From: Edaphochlamys debaryana
Taxonomy: Eukaryota; Chlorophyta; Chlorophyceae; Chlamydomonadales
Direction of reading: 5' to 3'
Length of the DNA: 64,000 bases
NCBI GenBank assembly: GCA_016858145.1
Contig: JAEHOE010000017.1
Span: forward strand, 372,001-436,000
Part shown: positions 19,692-31,355 of the stretch, one piece after another
Layout: each line of letters starts with the position of its first letter
How positions within the stretch are numbered: position 1 is the stretch's first letter
Translations under genes and position numbers: made by a program
Notes under the pieces: model-generated
The model's database searches: none
Told to the model about the DNA's origin: nothing
Seen by the model: only the letters and a program-made list of their open reading frames with translations

Positions 19692-21011
19692 TGAGCAAAC
19701 GTTGATGCTTACGGCAGGGATGCCGGAGCATGCATGTTTGGGCCAAGTTGTGGGCGACTGGGGGTCAAGGACGATGGTGGCGTGTTGACTCCGTCTGTTT
19801 TGAGGTGCTCGCAACAACCGGACGGCGGCATACATAAGGCGTTCGGAGCCGAGGGTAGGCTCCCGTGTCCCGGTTGGGACGGGTTTCTTGTGGGTACGAT
19901 CGGGGGCTGGCTGCGGGCAGGTCATGGCGCGTTGGGGCCGCATGGGCGGTGCGCTGGACGCGTGCCAGTGGGGTGGCGGTGGCAGTGCACATGCTGCCAT
20001 GCGCGGGGGGAGCGGGTGGGTGGGTGCGGCTGGGCGGGGTTGCGGGTGCAGGAGGGGGCGTGGCGAGGGGGGGGTTGAAGGCAGGGACAAGGGAGGTCAG
20101 GTATCTGCCGAGGGAGTGGGGGAGTTGCGGCAATGCGGCATGCGTGCTTGTGGTTGGTCAGGGCGGTGGGCGAAGCGGGGCGAAGGCAGCAGGTGCCTGT
20201 CAGCAGTCGCCGGACACAGGCTTGAGGGGTAAGGCCTTGAGAGGGAAACTGCGAACTCGGTGAATCATTTTGCTTGGCATGAGTCGTGCGAGGGAGGCTC
20301 AGCGCGGGCGAAGGCCGGGGGCGGGAGGCAGTCGGCGGCTCAGTTCATCATGCGCGAATGCTTGCCAGGTAGGGGCCCTGACGAGGAAGAGCACTTGTGA
20401 CGAGTCGAAGGGAGCGCCGGTCCTTCGAGAGTCGTACGGCTTGTGGAAGATCCAAACGCTGAGCTGTGCGCCAGGTTTTTGGAATGGCAGGGCCCGTGTG
20501 AATTCTCAATGCACGGCCGGGGTGGGATGTGGCTGCCAACCGTGGATACAGGGCCCTGTGTTTGCGCGGTGGGAGATGGCAGACTTGACCAATGTGCCGC
20601 CGCCGCGGCCATTGGCCTGGTGGTGCAGACACCGCGGTCGGCATAGACCCCGCGTAGACCCCGTGGGAATTCTCAATGCACGACAGGGGTGGGATGTGGC
20701 TGCCAACCGTGGATACACGGCGCGTGTGGGACACGGCAGACTAGGCCGCATGTGGCCATGTGCCGCCGTCGCGGCCATGTGCCCGGTGCGGCAGACAGCC
20801 AGACACAATGTCAGTCGGCAAGAGGCCTTCTAGGTGTCGATATTCAGAGGACGGGCCTGTCTCGAGGCGGGGTTTTGGGATGCCGCCGGGGCGGCGGGGT
20901 CAGCGTGCCGTGTTTCGGCGTGTGTGGCCACGAGCAGCGCACGGCGGTGGCTCTTCATCCGTTTACGCCACCTCCATCAGCAGCTTCGTCTGGCAGTGTT
21001 AAGCCGATCAT
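19692..21011. other. Intergenic region with a duplicated 51-bp repeat
   Basis: No gene is supported. Two direct copies of about 51 bp starting GAATTCTCAATGCACG lie at 20500-20550 and 20667-20717 (offset 167 bp). A diverged relative lies near 16790-16829. Open frames spanning the copies lack any domain. This is probably a remnant of a dispersed repeat plus the promoter of the gene at 21012. Confidence 0.55.
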
Positions 21012-24000
21012 ATGGGTGCGTTCGCCACAATGCTAAACAGCCGTGCCCACAGCAGCGGTGTTGCTGCAAGCCATCGCGTCGGCCAAACCGCACGCCAGTC
21101 GCTACTGAAGGCAGTGCTACCGACTAGCTCCAGGCGTCAGAGGCTGGCTGCGTACGCCAGCATCGGTGCAGCGAGCCAGGCCGCTCCAGCCATGAGCTGC
21201 AGCCCCGCGGTCACCCTCGATCGCATCCGCGGAGCCCTCTGGGGTGAGCAGCAGGGATTAAAGTGGGGATATTTGACGGATACGATGGTCGCAAAGCAGA
21301 CCGCGGCGGGTGCGGAAGGTCGATGGCCCCGAACCTCCGTCCACGCATCTACCGCAGCACGCGGACATAGCTATCCCCGCCACGCTTACACAATTGCTAT
21401 GGCGGCACTCGCCCTGCGGTGTGTCGCTGACACGCTGGGTGGGCACGCTCACGGTGACAGCCATCAGGGCGACGGCATCCACGCTCCCTGCCCCAAGCCG
21501 CCTCAGACTTCCTCCCTTCCCCGCCCCCTTCCCTTACACAGGCATAGTCATCGCGGATGCGCTGTCCATGCCCGTGCACTGGTGGGTCCTCCGATGGCAG
21601 CAACGCAGCCGCAGGGACACAAGCTCAGGGCCTCCCGGGCGGACAGCTTCAGCTGTGCTTGAGGGCACGCTCGAGGGGCCAAGAAACCGAGAGCCCACAA
21701 CTCCCCAGCCGCCCGTTCACTGAGCCGTACCGCCTTGCTGTGTCGTACAGGTACTACAACCCCAACGACATCCGCCGTGACTACGGCGAGATCGACACGT
21801 ACCAGCCCCCCCGCGCGCGCCACCCCTCCTCCATCATGTCCGTGTCCAACACGGGGGGCCACGGCCGCGGGGGGCAGGGCGGCCGCATCATCGGTGCGTG
21901 CCGGCGGGTTTGGGGATCGGGGGTTCATCTTTGACCACCTTCGGTCACCGGAGAGGAAAACGGTCGTGCCGTCAGCCAGGGAGCCCAATGCGCACCGAGG
22001 TCCAGGGCGACACGGGGCACCCGAAAGGCAGGCTCGGGGGGGGGGGGGGGGGGCCTCCGAGGAGCTGGTGTGGTCGGCACGCACGACGGCCGCATTACTG
22101 GTGCATGTGCAGCCGCGAGAGGGAGGGGCGCGGGCCCGGGTGGAGGGGAAGCTGGAGGGGAGACCCCTGCGCTGGGGGTCAGGCAGGCGGCAAACCCCTG
22201 CAGCTCTGCGGCAGGGGCTGTTGATCAGGAGGTCTTGAGCTGGGATGAGGACCGGGTGTACAGGCAGCTCTGCTACGGGCGGGAGGCACAAGGGTGGGCA
22301 GCGTTTGGGGGCTTCGGGGCAACACCCGCGTCGGTGTGGAGGGGCTTTCAATGGCCTTATGAACACGTGCCTCCCCCCCCAGGTGACGTCATCAACCACG
22401 GCAAGCACGACTTCTGGGGCAAGTCGGGCGTGCACTACCACCAGGGCATGAAGGTACGGCACTGTGTGGTACGGCAACACAGCAGGCGTTGTTTGCCACA
22501 ATTGTAACAGCGTACACCATACAGGCGCTTCGGGGGGTGCCAAGCCGACAGGCCCCCCAATACCGCTCAGCTTTCAACACCCCCACAACTCTACCGCACG
22601 TCCTCCCCTTCATCTCCCTGCCTTCCCCCGCCCCCAGGCGGGTGAGAACACGCTCAACGCCATCTGCGCCCGCCTGGTCACGCGGACCATCGCCCGGGAC
22701 CAGGGGTGAGGGGGGTGGCGGAGGGCAGAACGTGTGTGTTTCGGGAGGCGTGTCTGGGCGGTCTGGCCCCCCGTGTGGAGCGGTGCACTTCAAGGGATGC
22801 AGTTTAGGCGTGGAGACTGTCGGCTTCGTACCGGTACGGCTGCCTGACGCATGCTTACGTCATGCCGTACAGGTACAACAGCACGTCGTTCCTGCAGGAG
22901 TACGTCAAGTTCATGACGACGCCAGGTGGGGGCGGCCGTACGGACGAAGCGGACGGGCAGGGGCATCGGGGCCAGGGGCTGGGGGTCCACCCCACCCCGT
23001 GCTGCCCATCTTGATTGCCTTCCATGCCCCCTGCCAAACCCCTCCCCGCCTCCACCCACCCCCCCAGGCTCCCACAACGACACGTACGCCGAGTCCTTCC
23101 AGTGAGCTGCAGGGGAGGGGGGCCAGGGGGAAGCAGCGGGTGGGAAGTTGGCATCACGGAGGAGGGCATTACAAAGACCGCGATGGCTGACAACCTGCGC
23201 TACCGTGTCTTCAAACCCCTCCCCCCCCCAGCCGCGACTTCTTCAAGAACTGGGCCGCGGGTGTGCCCCCGGAGAAGTGCGCTCTGGGCACTGAGGGCCA
23301 CAACACGGCGCAGATCGGAGGCTTCGTGGTGGGTGGGGGCGGAAGAGGGGAGGGGGAAGGAGGGGTCCTTGATAGTTGGAGGCGCGTTCCCAAGCTCGGG
23401 ATGCCGATCCTCTGTATTGCCCCCGCCTCCTTCCACAGATGCTGCCCCCCGTGATCCTCGCCAAGCTGGATGGGCCAGCGGGTGCGTGGAGGGTCCTCGG
23501 GTTGGGATGCAGGGGCGTGGAGGGTGCACAGGAGCCTCGGCGCAGGGACCAGTACCCCGGATAAGGGCGAGGGCCTCAGATTGCGCGGCGGGATGTCCGT
23601 CAGTTGGCAGGCCTCCTGACGCCCCCCTCCCCGTCCCCCCCCCTCCCCAGCCGCCACGGAGCGTGCGCTGTCCCACCTGGGCACCACCCACGACAGCCGC
23701 AAGCTGGCGGGGTACGCCGAGGTGAGCGGGGCTGGGGGGGGACAGCGTGTGTGTTTCACCCACGCGTCTTCACGCCATTACCTCGCCCCCTGCCTTCCCC
23801 TCCGTTTCCCCGCAAACAACAAGCCCATTCGACCAAACCCCACCCACCCAACCACCTAACCACCCACCCAACCACCCATCCCTTCACCCCCACCACCCCC
23901 TCCCCCCCAGCAATACGCCCAGCTCATCTACTCCCTGGCCACGGGGGCGGACCTGCGCACCGCCACGCAGGCCCTGGCCACGCGCATGCGGGTCAACCTG

Positions 24001-25227
24001 GCCGAGGTGGGGAGCGGGGATGATTTACGGAGCATTGGAGAGGGAGAGGGAGAGGGGTTTCGTGTGTGTTTTGCCACGCGTGGGGGCTGCTCTGCTGACG
24101 GAGAGGGGGCGGGAGCAGGGGAGGGGGTATCTTGGCAGGGGGACACAGGGGTGGCTTGTGGCCTCGCGTTGTCCTGGTGGTGGTGGTGGTTGGGGAGGCA
24201 GCGGTGGAGGGATATGGCAGCATGGGCAGGGCGGAGTACTGGTCTGCATTCCCTCCAATGAGCCTGGCGTTCCAGACTAGAGCCACACACGCTCCTCGTT
24301 TACCCCAGCCTCACTCGTGGCCCTCCGCCCACCCTACCCCGCCCCCCAGCTGGTGCCGTACGATGACATCCGCATCGTGCACTCCACCTTTGGCTCGGCC
24401 TGCTACATCGAGGACTCGTTCCCCTCCATGCTCTACCTCGCCTACAAGTACGCGGGTGAGTGGCCCTGGCGCCGTAGGCCCGAGCTCACCGCCTCCGCAC
24501 CAACGTCGCCCACCCTCCTGCTCTCTGCGTGAATGTCACACAGCCCCCTCGTGTTCAGTGAAGTGGATACTCGTCCGTTCCCTTCCCACCGGCCCAATGC
24601 ATGTTTACACCGGCACATGCACTAACGTTGCGACCCACATCAAATTGCTGCCCACGGCTGCATACTTACTCGCACCCCACGTCCCCACCCCACGTCCCCA
24701 CCCACCCCCCAGAATCCTTCGAGAAGGCGGTCCTCGCCAACACCAACGTGGGGGGGGAGAACTGCCACCGGGGGGCGGCCCTGGGGGCGGTCATGGGCGC
24801 GGCGGTGGGCGAGAGCGGCATCCCCGACCGCCTCAAGGACGGCCTGGCGGACAGCGCCAACATCCGCAAGGGTGGGTTTCCGGGGGAGGGGCGCTTTGAG
24901 GCGCGTGTGAGGGGCGGCCCGCAGGTCCGGCCATATGGCACTGCCACAGAGGCTGAGGGGCTGTAGTCCCCACTGAGAGAGGAACGGATTAAGCGTACCG
25001 CGTTGGCGTGCGTTGGCTCCGCGGCTTGAGTGGTTGGGTGTGCCTGCAGATCCCAGCATGCTGCTCCGCACTCTCATCCGTTCTACCCGTCCCCCCTCCT
25101 CATCTTGCTGTCTTACTTTGCCCCTCACCTCGGCTCCCCCCCTGCGCCCTGCCCCCCAGAGATCGATGCCTACGTCAGCGCCCTCCACCCGGACCTGGTG
25201 GCCGCGGCCGCCAGCCCCCAGGCCTGA
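21012..25227 (+). CDS. ADP-ribosylglycohydrolase / crystallin J1-like protein
   Basis: Fourteen exons in consistent phase: 21012-21243, 21542-21581, 21751-21893, 22383-22453, 22638-22705, 22873-22925, 23068-23101, 23232-23328, 23439-23481, 23651-23721, 23911-24006, 24350-24455, 24713-24871, 25160-25227; 426 residues. The family hydrolyses ADP-ribose linkages on proteins or small molecules using two metal ions. Seen here: RGALWGIVIADALSMPVHW (the family's N-terminal GDALG-type block), NDTYAESFHRDFF, and ANTNVGGENCHRGAALG, aligned to the C-terminal GGDTDT-type metal site but with different residues. The N-terminus, rich in Arg/Ser with few acids (MLNSRAHSSGVAASHR...SSRRQRL), suggests an organellar transit peptide. 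The start is inferred, since there is no upstream landmark. Catalytic activity is uncertain because the usual aspartates are replaced. Confidence 0.85.
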
Positions 25228-25688
25228 GGACCCTAGTCCCTGGCTTCGGGATCCCTTGCGGAGGGTTGAGGGTTGAGGGTGAGGGTCTATGTGGGGTCGG
25301 AGCGTGCGGGTCGGCGCTGGGTGCGTTGACCGTTGGCGCGGAGAAGGGAATGCGGGGCAGGACTGGGAAGGGGCACGGCGGAGCGGAGGATGAGGCGGTA
25401 GGGGTGGGGACCGGTCGCAGGGGGCGGAGCGCGAAGGGGTGTGAGAATGGCCCAGCGCGCTGGCGGAGGACGGGGTGGGACAAGCTCGTGACTGTTTCTC
25501 AGCGGTGAGAGGTGCGTGGTGCGTGCTGTGGCCGGAGGAGGGGGTCACGATGTGAGAGATGGTGCCAGCGCCCACGGCCGATAAGGTCGTCCGCGCTTGC
25601 GTCGCCATACATGTATACTGTTGACGCATGGCAGACATTCAACTCACCGGCACCGTTAAGCGCTCCGAAGTAAGCGCACAGTCCGCTG
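25228..25688. other. Intergenic region upstream of F-box/ankyrin gene B
   Basis: 461 bp. A short GAGGGTTGAGGGTTGAGGGT repeat lies near 25260. No TGTAA box is evident after the stop at 25227, and no confident promoter element. An ATG at 25629 opens a short frame that is not continuous with gene B. Confidence 0.5.
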
Positions 25689-27576
25689 ATGGCGCCTCCG
25701 CAGCAGTTGCGAGCCTGCGACGTTGACGCACCTGCGACGGACCCCTCCGTAGTGCTCATTCCCGAGATAGCTGACGCCGTAGCAAGATACTTGAGCTCCA
25801 ATGAGTTGGCGTGCTTCCGCTTCGTGAATCGCGTGCTGTTCCGGCGATTCACAATGTTACAGCTGGACGCGCCGCTCCCTCTATGGGCGGTGAAGACGGT
25901 CCTCGTGCCATACTGCGCACAGATGACGCGTGAGCGGCGGGAATGCGTGATCGGCATTGCGGCCAGCTGTCGGGATGTCGCGGACCTGGGGGCCTTCCTC
26001 GCTGCTGCGGGCATGGAGCCCAACCAGCGGCTGGTCGAGGTCGTGGCGAGCCGCGGCAGCCTTGAGGCGTGCCGCTGGCTCGTGGACCCGTGCCGGTTTA
26101 AGGGCAAGCTTGATCAGATGTCGCTCGTGAGTCGTGACCGCTGCCGCCGGCGGCGGCAAGCAGTCTGTGGTGGACTGGTGCCTGAAGCGTGGTCCCATCG
26201 GGGAGCTTGAGGCCCCTGCCGCGTTCAGCGCCGCCCGCGAGGGGCAGGAGACCGTCTTGGACGCGGTGATGGCCAGGCCGCACGGCTTTTGGCTCTCCCG
26301 GCACCCTGGCAAGATCGGGGTCTGCAAGGCCGCCTTCAAGGGCTGCGCTCTGGCGACAGCGCAGCGGATGTGGGAGCGCGCAGTTGTGCCGGCCTGGACA
26401 TTGGTCCAGGCGGATCGCGTCCAACTGCTGAGCAGCGCCCTGGTCAGCAAGCGGGACTGGCAGGCCAAGGCCGAGTTCCTGATTGAGCGTGGCGTGCAGC
26501 TGAGCCCACGCAGCTACAGCACCGTGGCTGAGCTGGCCCCCACTGGGACTGTGCTCGAGCGTTTCGAGTGGCTCGAGGACAGGGGCTTGGACCCTTGCAA
26601 CGACGCGCTCCCCAACGCCGCAGCGCGCGGAGACTCGGCCGCTGTGGCTTGGCTGCTTGGTGAGGGCGCGGCGGAGGTGGAGCCAAGCGTGCCTCAGCGT
26701 GCCTTCGAGGCCGCCGCCCGGTCTGGCTGCGTGGAGGCCCTGCGACTGCTGGCGGGGGAGGGCTTGGGGTTCAGCCTGCCAGGGGTCATCGCGGCCGCGG
26801 CGGAGGGCGGGCAGGCGGGCTCGCTGCAGTGGGCTTGGGACGATGGCGCTGGGGCTGCGGGGGTCAACCAGCCGGCGCTCTTCCTTTCGGCCGCCAAGTC
26901 CGGCAGCCGTGAGGCGATGCGCTGGCTTGCGGCACACGGGTGCCCGGGTACCAAGGGCGCATGGGCCAAGGCGGTCGAGTCGGGCTGCGAGGCGGCGGTG
27001 GAGCTTCTGGCGAAGCTGGGCTGCCCCAAGCCGGTACGTCCCCGTACAACGCCATGATTGTTGCGGGTGCGTGTTATGCTACATAGCCATGCTGCATGTG
27101 CAGGGAATGCGATACTTGCTGGCCCTGTAGCTTCAGCCGCTGCCCTTCACCCCACGACCCCCTCCTCTCCTCCCCCTTGGGCCCCCCTGTGCCTCCCCCA
27201 GACGGACGGCGGGCCCTACGCCGAGGCCCTGCACCTGCGGGACTGGCGCCTGCTGCCCGTGCTCAAGCGGGCGGGCGTGTCCTTCGGCCCGCCCAAACGC
27301 TCCAACCTGGTGCTCCAGGCCCTGCGCATGGGCGCCCGTGTGGCGGTGCTGGAGTGGCTGCTGGCGCACGGCTGCCCCCCGCCCAAGTGGTCCAAGGCGC
27401 TGTCGGAGATGCCGGAGGGCAGCACCTCCAAGCTGTGGGCGTGGGTGCGCGGGAAGGCGGCGGCGGAGAAGCCGGAGCGGCGCGGTGTGGAGGCATGGGC
27501 GGACGAGGAGGCGTGCTGGGAGGGGTGGGAGGGCCGCTGGGAGGCCAGCCGGACGGGGCAGGACCACCAGGACTGA
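25689..27576 (+). pseudogene. F-box/ankyrin-like paralogue B with a 7-nt frameshifting insertion
   Basis: Two exons, 25689-27033 and 27202-27576, with a phase-0 intron after GCPKP exactly as in paralogues C and D. An F-box-like start (VLIPEIADAVARYLSSNELACFRFVNR) is followed by ankyrin-like repeats (AAREGQETVLDAVMA, AAARSGCVEALRLLAGEG, AAKSGSREAMRWLAAHGC) and a C-terminal GGPYAEALHLRDWRLLPVLKRAG block. At 26127-26133 the bases GTGAGTC precede a second GTGA. Relative to paralogue C this adds 7 nt and shifts frame, so the upstream frame ends near 26210 while homology continues in another frame from 26134. Either a young pseudogene or a sequence error; everything else is intact. A 34-nt intron at exactly this place would also restore frame but is implausibly short. 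Confidence 0.8.
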
Positions 27577-28621
27577 CGGCATGGCTTGAGCAGCAAGGGT
27601 GAGGTTCCGGCGTTCACGCCCCGAGGAGAGGCCAGCGGGCTAGGGGCGGTGGGGCGTGCAGCCCCCGCCTTATCGAAGCACACAAGCGGGCTTGTAGCGG
27701 CTTGTGGGGCAGGAGCGAGAAGTGGGATGCATGCTGAGCCATGTACTTCGTGTGGGTGAGGGAGAGAAGCTATGGCAATGTTTCTGACAGGCGTCGACTC
27801 CGGTGATGGGAATACTATCGCACAGCCTGGGGAAACACTCGTCTGGATGACTTTAAGTGTCTCCTGGAAACTATGACGGTGTGCGGCGCCGGCAGGACTG
27901 CTGCTGCTGCATCGATGCTGTAGGGGCAGCGGGAAGCCGTGGGCTCCTCACCGACCGACTTTCGGATGTAACAGACGTTAGCCGTGACATTAGCCCTTGT
28001 TGCTTTGTTTGCTGGTGCGTCGAGGCAGGCTGGGCTTGAGACTAAGGGGCCTTCGCATAAAAGCCTGCGTTCAGCGGGAAGCCCATCATGGGCCCGCCAT
28101 CGAGAGCAGGCATGTGTGTCCATGTCCTGCCTGCGTCCACCCACGTCCCGCCCTGCGCATACAGCCCCTTAGCCACCCAACAAGTCCAAATGCGTGAGGC
28201 CGGTCGTCCGTTCGAGCACAGCTCACCCTGAACCCACGCGCTTCAATGGTGGGCTGGGCCCCGTTGGGGGTTGGCTGGGTTGGCTGGGTAAGGGGATAGG
28301 AGCATAGGACCAAAGGATGAGGCCTTAGGAGTTACAACGCCGGTCGAAACCTGGCGTGGATTAAGGAAGACACTCCCTTTCGGGAATCGTGAGGCCTTAT
28401 CATTGGTGCCAACCACTTCATGCCATCCCCCCATCCCGTTCTTGCTTCCCACCCGCTCTCCCGTGAGCCCCGTCGCCCCACTGTATCCGTCTCCACTTCC
28501 CCTCCACTTCCCCTCCCCTTACGCACGTCGACCCCGATTGCAGTGGGGCCCCACGGGCCCACTCCGATGGGCCTTGTGCCCTAGTAACACCCTCAAGCCC
28601 TACATTTACTTACTAGCAGAC
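27577..28621. other. Intergenic region between paralogues B and C
   Basis: About 1 kb. The part 27700-28000 resembles the sequence after paralogue C (30600-31045): both hold GGATGC(A/G)TGCTGAGCCATG, a CTGCTGCTGC run followed by GGGGCAGCGGGAAGCC, and TGTAACAGA. The duplication that made B and C therefore included the 3' flank. TGTAA at 27967-27971 is a plausible polyadenylation box for B. The rest shows nothing recognisable. Confidence 0.65.
27967..27971 (+). promoter_or_regulatory. TGTAA polyadenylation box downstream of paralogue B
   Basis: TGTAA followed by CAGA, 391 nt after the stop. The same TGTAACAGA string follows paralogue C at 31038. Confidence 0.4.
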
Positions 28622-30524
28622 ATGCAGCACACAGAGCTCTCTCAAAATTTGGAGCACCAAGATGTGCAGGTGGGGCTTCCCGCGACGGACACCTCCCGAG
28701 TGCTTATTCCTGAGGTAGCTGATCGTATAGCCAGCTACCTTAGCTCCAACGAAGTGGCATGTCTCCGCTTCGTGAATCGGGAGCATGCGGAGCTGTTCCG
28801 GCGTTCTAAGGTCACCCAGCTGCATGAGCCGCTTCCGGAATGGGCTGTGAAGGCCGTCTTCGCGACGCACTGGACGCACCGCGAGTCCTATGCCCAGCTG
28901 ACGCGCGAACGACGTTGGCACGTGGTCGGCATCGCGGCCAGCTGCTGCTCCGATGTCGCGGACCTTGAGGCGGTGCTGGCCGCAGCGGGTGCGAGCCCCA
29001 ACCAGCAGCTCGTCGAGGCCGCTGCCAGGGGCGGCAACCTAGAGGCCTGTCGCTGGCTGGCGGACCCGTGCCGTTTCAAGGGCGTGCTCAGCTGGCAGCC
29101 GCTCCTCAGCGCGGCTGGCGCCGGCGGCAAGCAGTCCGTGGTGGACTGGTGCCTGGAGCGCGGTTCGCACGAGGCTGAGGAGTCCATGGGCTACGCCACA
29201 GCGTCCGCTGCCCGCGAGGGGCACGAGAGCCTCATGGACGGGCTGTTGGCGAGGGCTCAGTCGTCCGACAGTTTCCTAAAAAGGTTCAGGTTGAGAGTCA
29301 TCTTTGAGGCCGCCGTCAGGGGCTGCAGTCTGGCGGCAGTGCAGCGGCTGTGGGGCTGGGCGGAAGAGCTGTACCCCGCAAACGGCCCCGCGGGGTGGGA
29401 CCTAGGCCAGGTGCTGAGCGGCGCCCTGGTCAGCAAACGGGACTGGCAGGCCAAGGCCGAGTTCCTGCTCGCTCACGGAGCGTCGCTGAGCAGGAGCAGC
29501 TACAGCGAGGTTGCGGCCCTACCCTGCAGTGGGGCCGTGCTGGAGCGGTTTGAGTGGCTCAAACGCGCGGGTCTCCGTCCCTGCCGCTACACCCTACCCG
29601 CTCTGGCAGCTCGCGGGGACACGGCCGCTATGGCCTGGCTGGTTGCGGAGGGCGCGGCGGCGGCGGACGACGCAAGCGTGCGGCAGCGCGCCTTCGAGGC
29701 CGCCGCCCGGTCGGGGCACGTGGCGGCCCTGCAATGGCTGGCGGGGGCGGGCTGGGCTTGCAGTCTGCCGGGGGTGTTGAAGGCCGCGGCGGAGGGCGGG
29801 CAGGCGGGCGCGCTGCAGTGGGCGTGGGACGCGGCCGCTGCAGCTGGTGCAACTGGGCAGTGCAGCCTCAAGCCAGAGCTCTTTTCTGCAGCCGCCAAAT
29901 CCGGAAGCCGTGAGGCTATGCGCTGGCTCTGCGCGCATTGGTGCCGCAGCGCCAAGGGCGCGTGGGCCAAGGCGGTCGAGTCAGGATGCGAGGCGGCGGT
30001 GGAGCTTCTGGCGGAGCTGAGCTGCCCCAAGCCGGTACGTCGCCGCACAGCGCCATGACTGTTGCGGTACCCTCAGACCTGGCCATGCAGCCGCGTTCCT
30101 CCTGACGCCGCTCGCTGGCGCTGCAGCCTCGGCCACACAGGCACTTACCCGACTTCCGCCCGCTCGTGCCCTGCCCGTACCTCCCGTGCCGCCCCAGAGG
30201 AACGGCGGACCCTACGGCGAAGCCGTGCACCTGCGGGACTGGCGCCTGCTGCCCGTGCTTAAGCGGGCGGGCGTGTCCTTTGGCCCGAACAACCGCTCCA
30301 GCCTCGTGCTACAGGCCCTGCACAAGGGCGCCCCGCTTTGGGTGCTGCAGTGGATGCTGGAGCAGGGCTGCCCGGCGCCCGGGGACTGGTGGGAGGCGGT
30401 GTCGGCAGTGCGGGAGAGCAGTGGCGCCGAGGTGGGGGCGTGGGTGCGCGCGAAGGCGGAGGCGCAGGGGCCGCAGCCGGGCGGCGCGGGGGCATGCGCA
30501 CTGGTACTGATCGGGGAGTGGTAG
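28622..30524 (+). CDS. F-box/ankyrin-like repeat protein C (intact)
   Basis: Two exons, 28622-30034 and 30198-30524, phase-0 intron; 579 residues. The start MQHTELSQ was chosen because paralogue D has a matching internal MQHSGPV. The F-box-like segment (RVLIPEVADRIASYLSSNEVACLRFVNREHAELF) spans residues about 27-60. Ankyrin-like repeats follow (LVEAAARGGNLEACRWLADP, GGKQSVVDWCLERG, SAAREGHESLMDGLLA, AAARSGHVAALQWLAGAG, AAKSGSREAMRWLCAHWC). The C-terminal exon holds RNGGPYGEAVHLRDWRLLPVLKRAGVSFGP. It is probably an SCF-type adaptor by domain class; the substrate is unknown. Of the three close paralogues (B, C, D) this is the only one without a reading-frame lesion. A TGTAA box lies at 31038. 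Confidence 0.87.
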
Positions 30525-31355
30525 CTGGGGTCTTTGCGGGGGGGCGTGTGGGCCCTGTGCCTCGCCAAGGCGCTCAGGCGGTCTGGTAGCAGCTTTGAGG
30601 GCAAGAGCGAGGAGCGGGATGCGTGCTGAGCCATGCGCCCCGTGTCGGCTGGGGAGCGGTTCTGGGTGATGAGATGTGATGAGATGGCTCCTGGTACCGG
30701 GTGCTTGAGTGGGGATGGATTACTGATGGAGGGACTCGCCTGGACGGAGGACTGCCTCGGGGACGGTGTGCGGTGCCGGCGGAACTGCTGCTGCTGCTGC
30801 AGCGATGCCTGAGGGGCAGCGGGAAGCCCGTTGGGCTGAAAGAGACTATGGAAAGGAACGACGTGGGTCATGGCGAGGGCCAGGATACTGGGAGCAGCGG
30901 GGACTCGCATGGGGGACTAGTATTGCCCTGGCGCCTGGGGACGGTGTGTCCGCGACTCCGCGGCACTGCCGCGGCTGCGGCCGCACTGAAGCCTTGGGGC
31001 AGCAGGGGGCCGCGTGGGCTCTTGCGCAGCTTTCAGCTGTAACAGAACATGAAGGCACTTTTGTGTCCATGCCCTGCCAATCAAGCCCCGCCATGAGGTT
31101 TCAGCCCTTCCAGCTCCAGATCAGCCTGGAGCCTGGGGGGCCTTCGGAAGTTTGATTTCACCCGCCATAGTGCACTCAACCCTGATCCTGACAATAACAA
31201 CAACAACAACAACAACTGCTCCCCACAGCCCTCAGCCGCCATGCATACCATCCTTTTGCCCTGCCGTCTCGTCAACACAACCGTCATTGCAGCCCATCCC
31301 AGCAACTAGCAAGTCCAGCCCACGATCGCCCGCTATCAACACCTCCGCCCCATCT
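30525..31355. other. Convergent intergenic region between paralogues C and D
   Basis: 831 bp between two converging stops. The first ~520 bp match the 3' flank of paralogue B (duplicated). It includes the TGTAA box at 31038-31042 and an (AAC)n run near 31194-31216. No gene is seen. Confidence 0.6.
31038..31042 (+). promoter_or_regulatory. TGTAA polyadenylation box downstream of paralogue C
   Basis: TGTAACAGA, 514 nt after the stop, conserved with the 3' flank of paralogue B. Confidence 0.4.

Noticed and set aside
25629..25688. Earlier start (ATG at 25629) for F-box/ankyrin gene B
   Set aside because: It is not in a frame continuous with the F-box block, and the paralogues give no support for that leader.
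26127..26160. A 34-nt GT-AG intron in F-box/ankyrin gene B
   Set aside because: It keeps frame, but it is far shorter than any other intron here and absent from paralogues C and D. A 7-nt insertion explains the data better.
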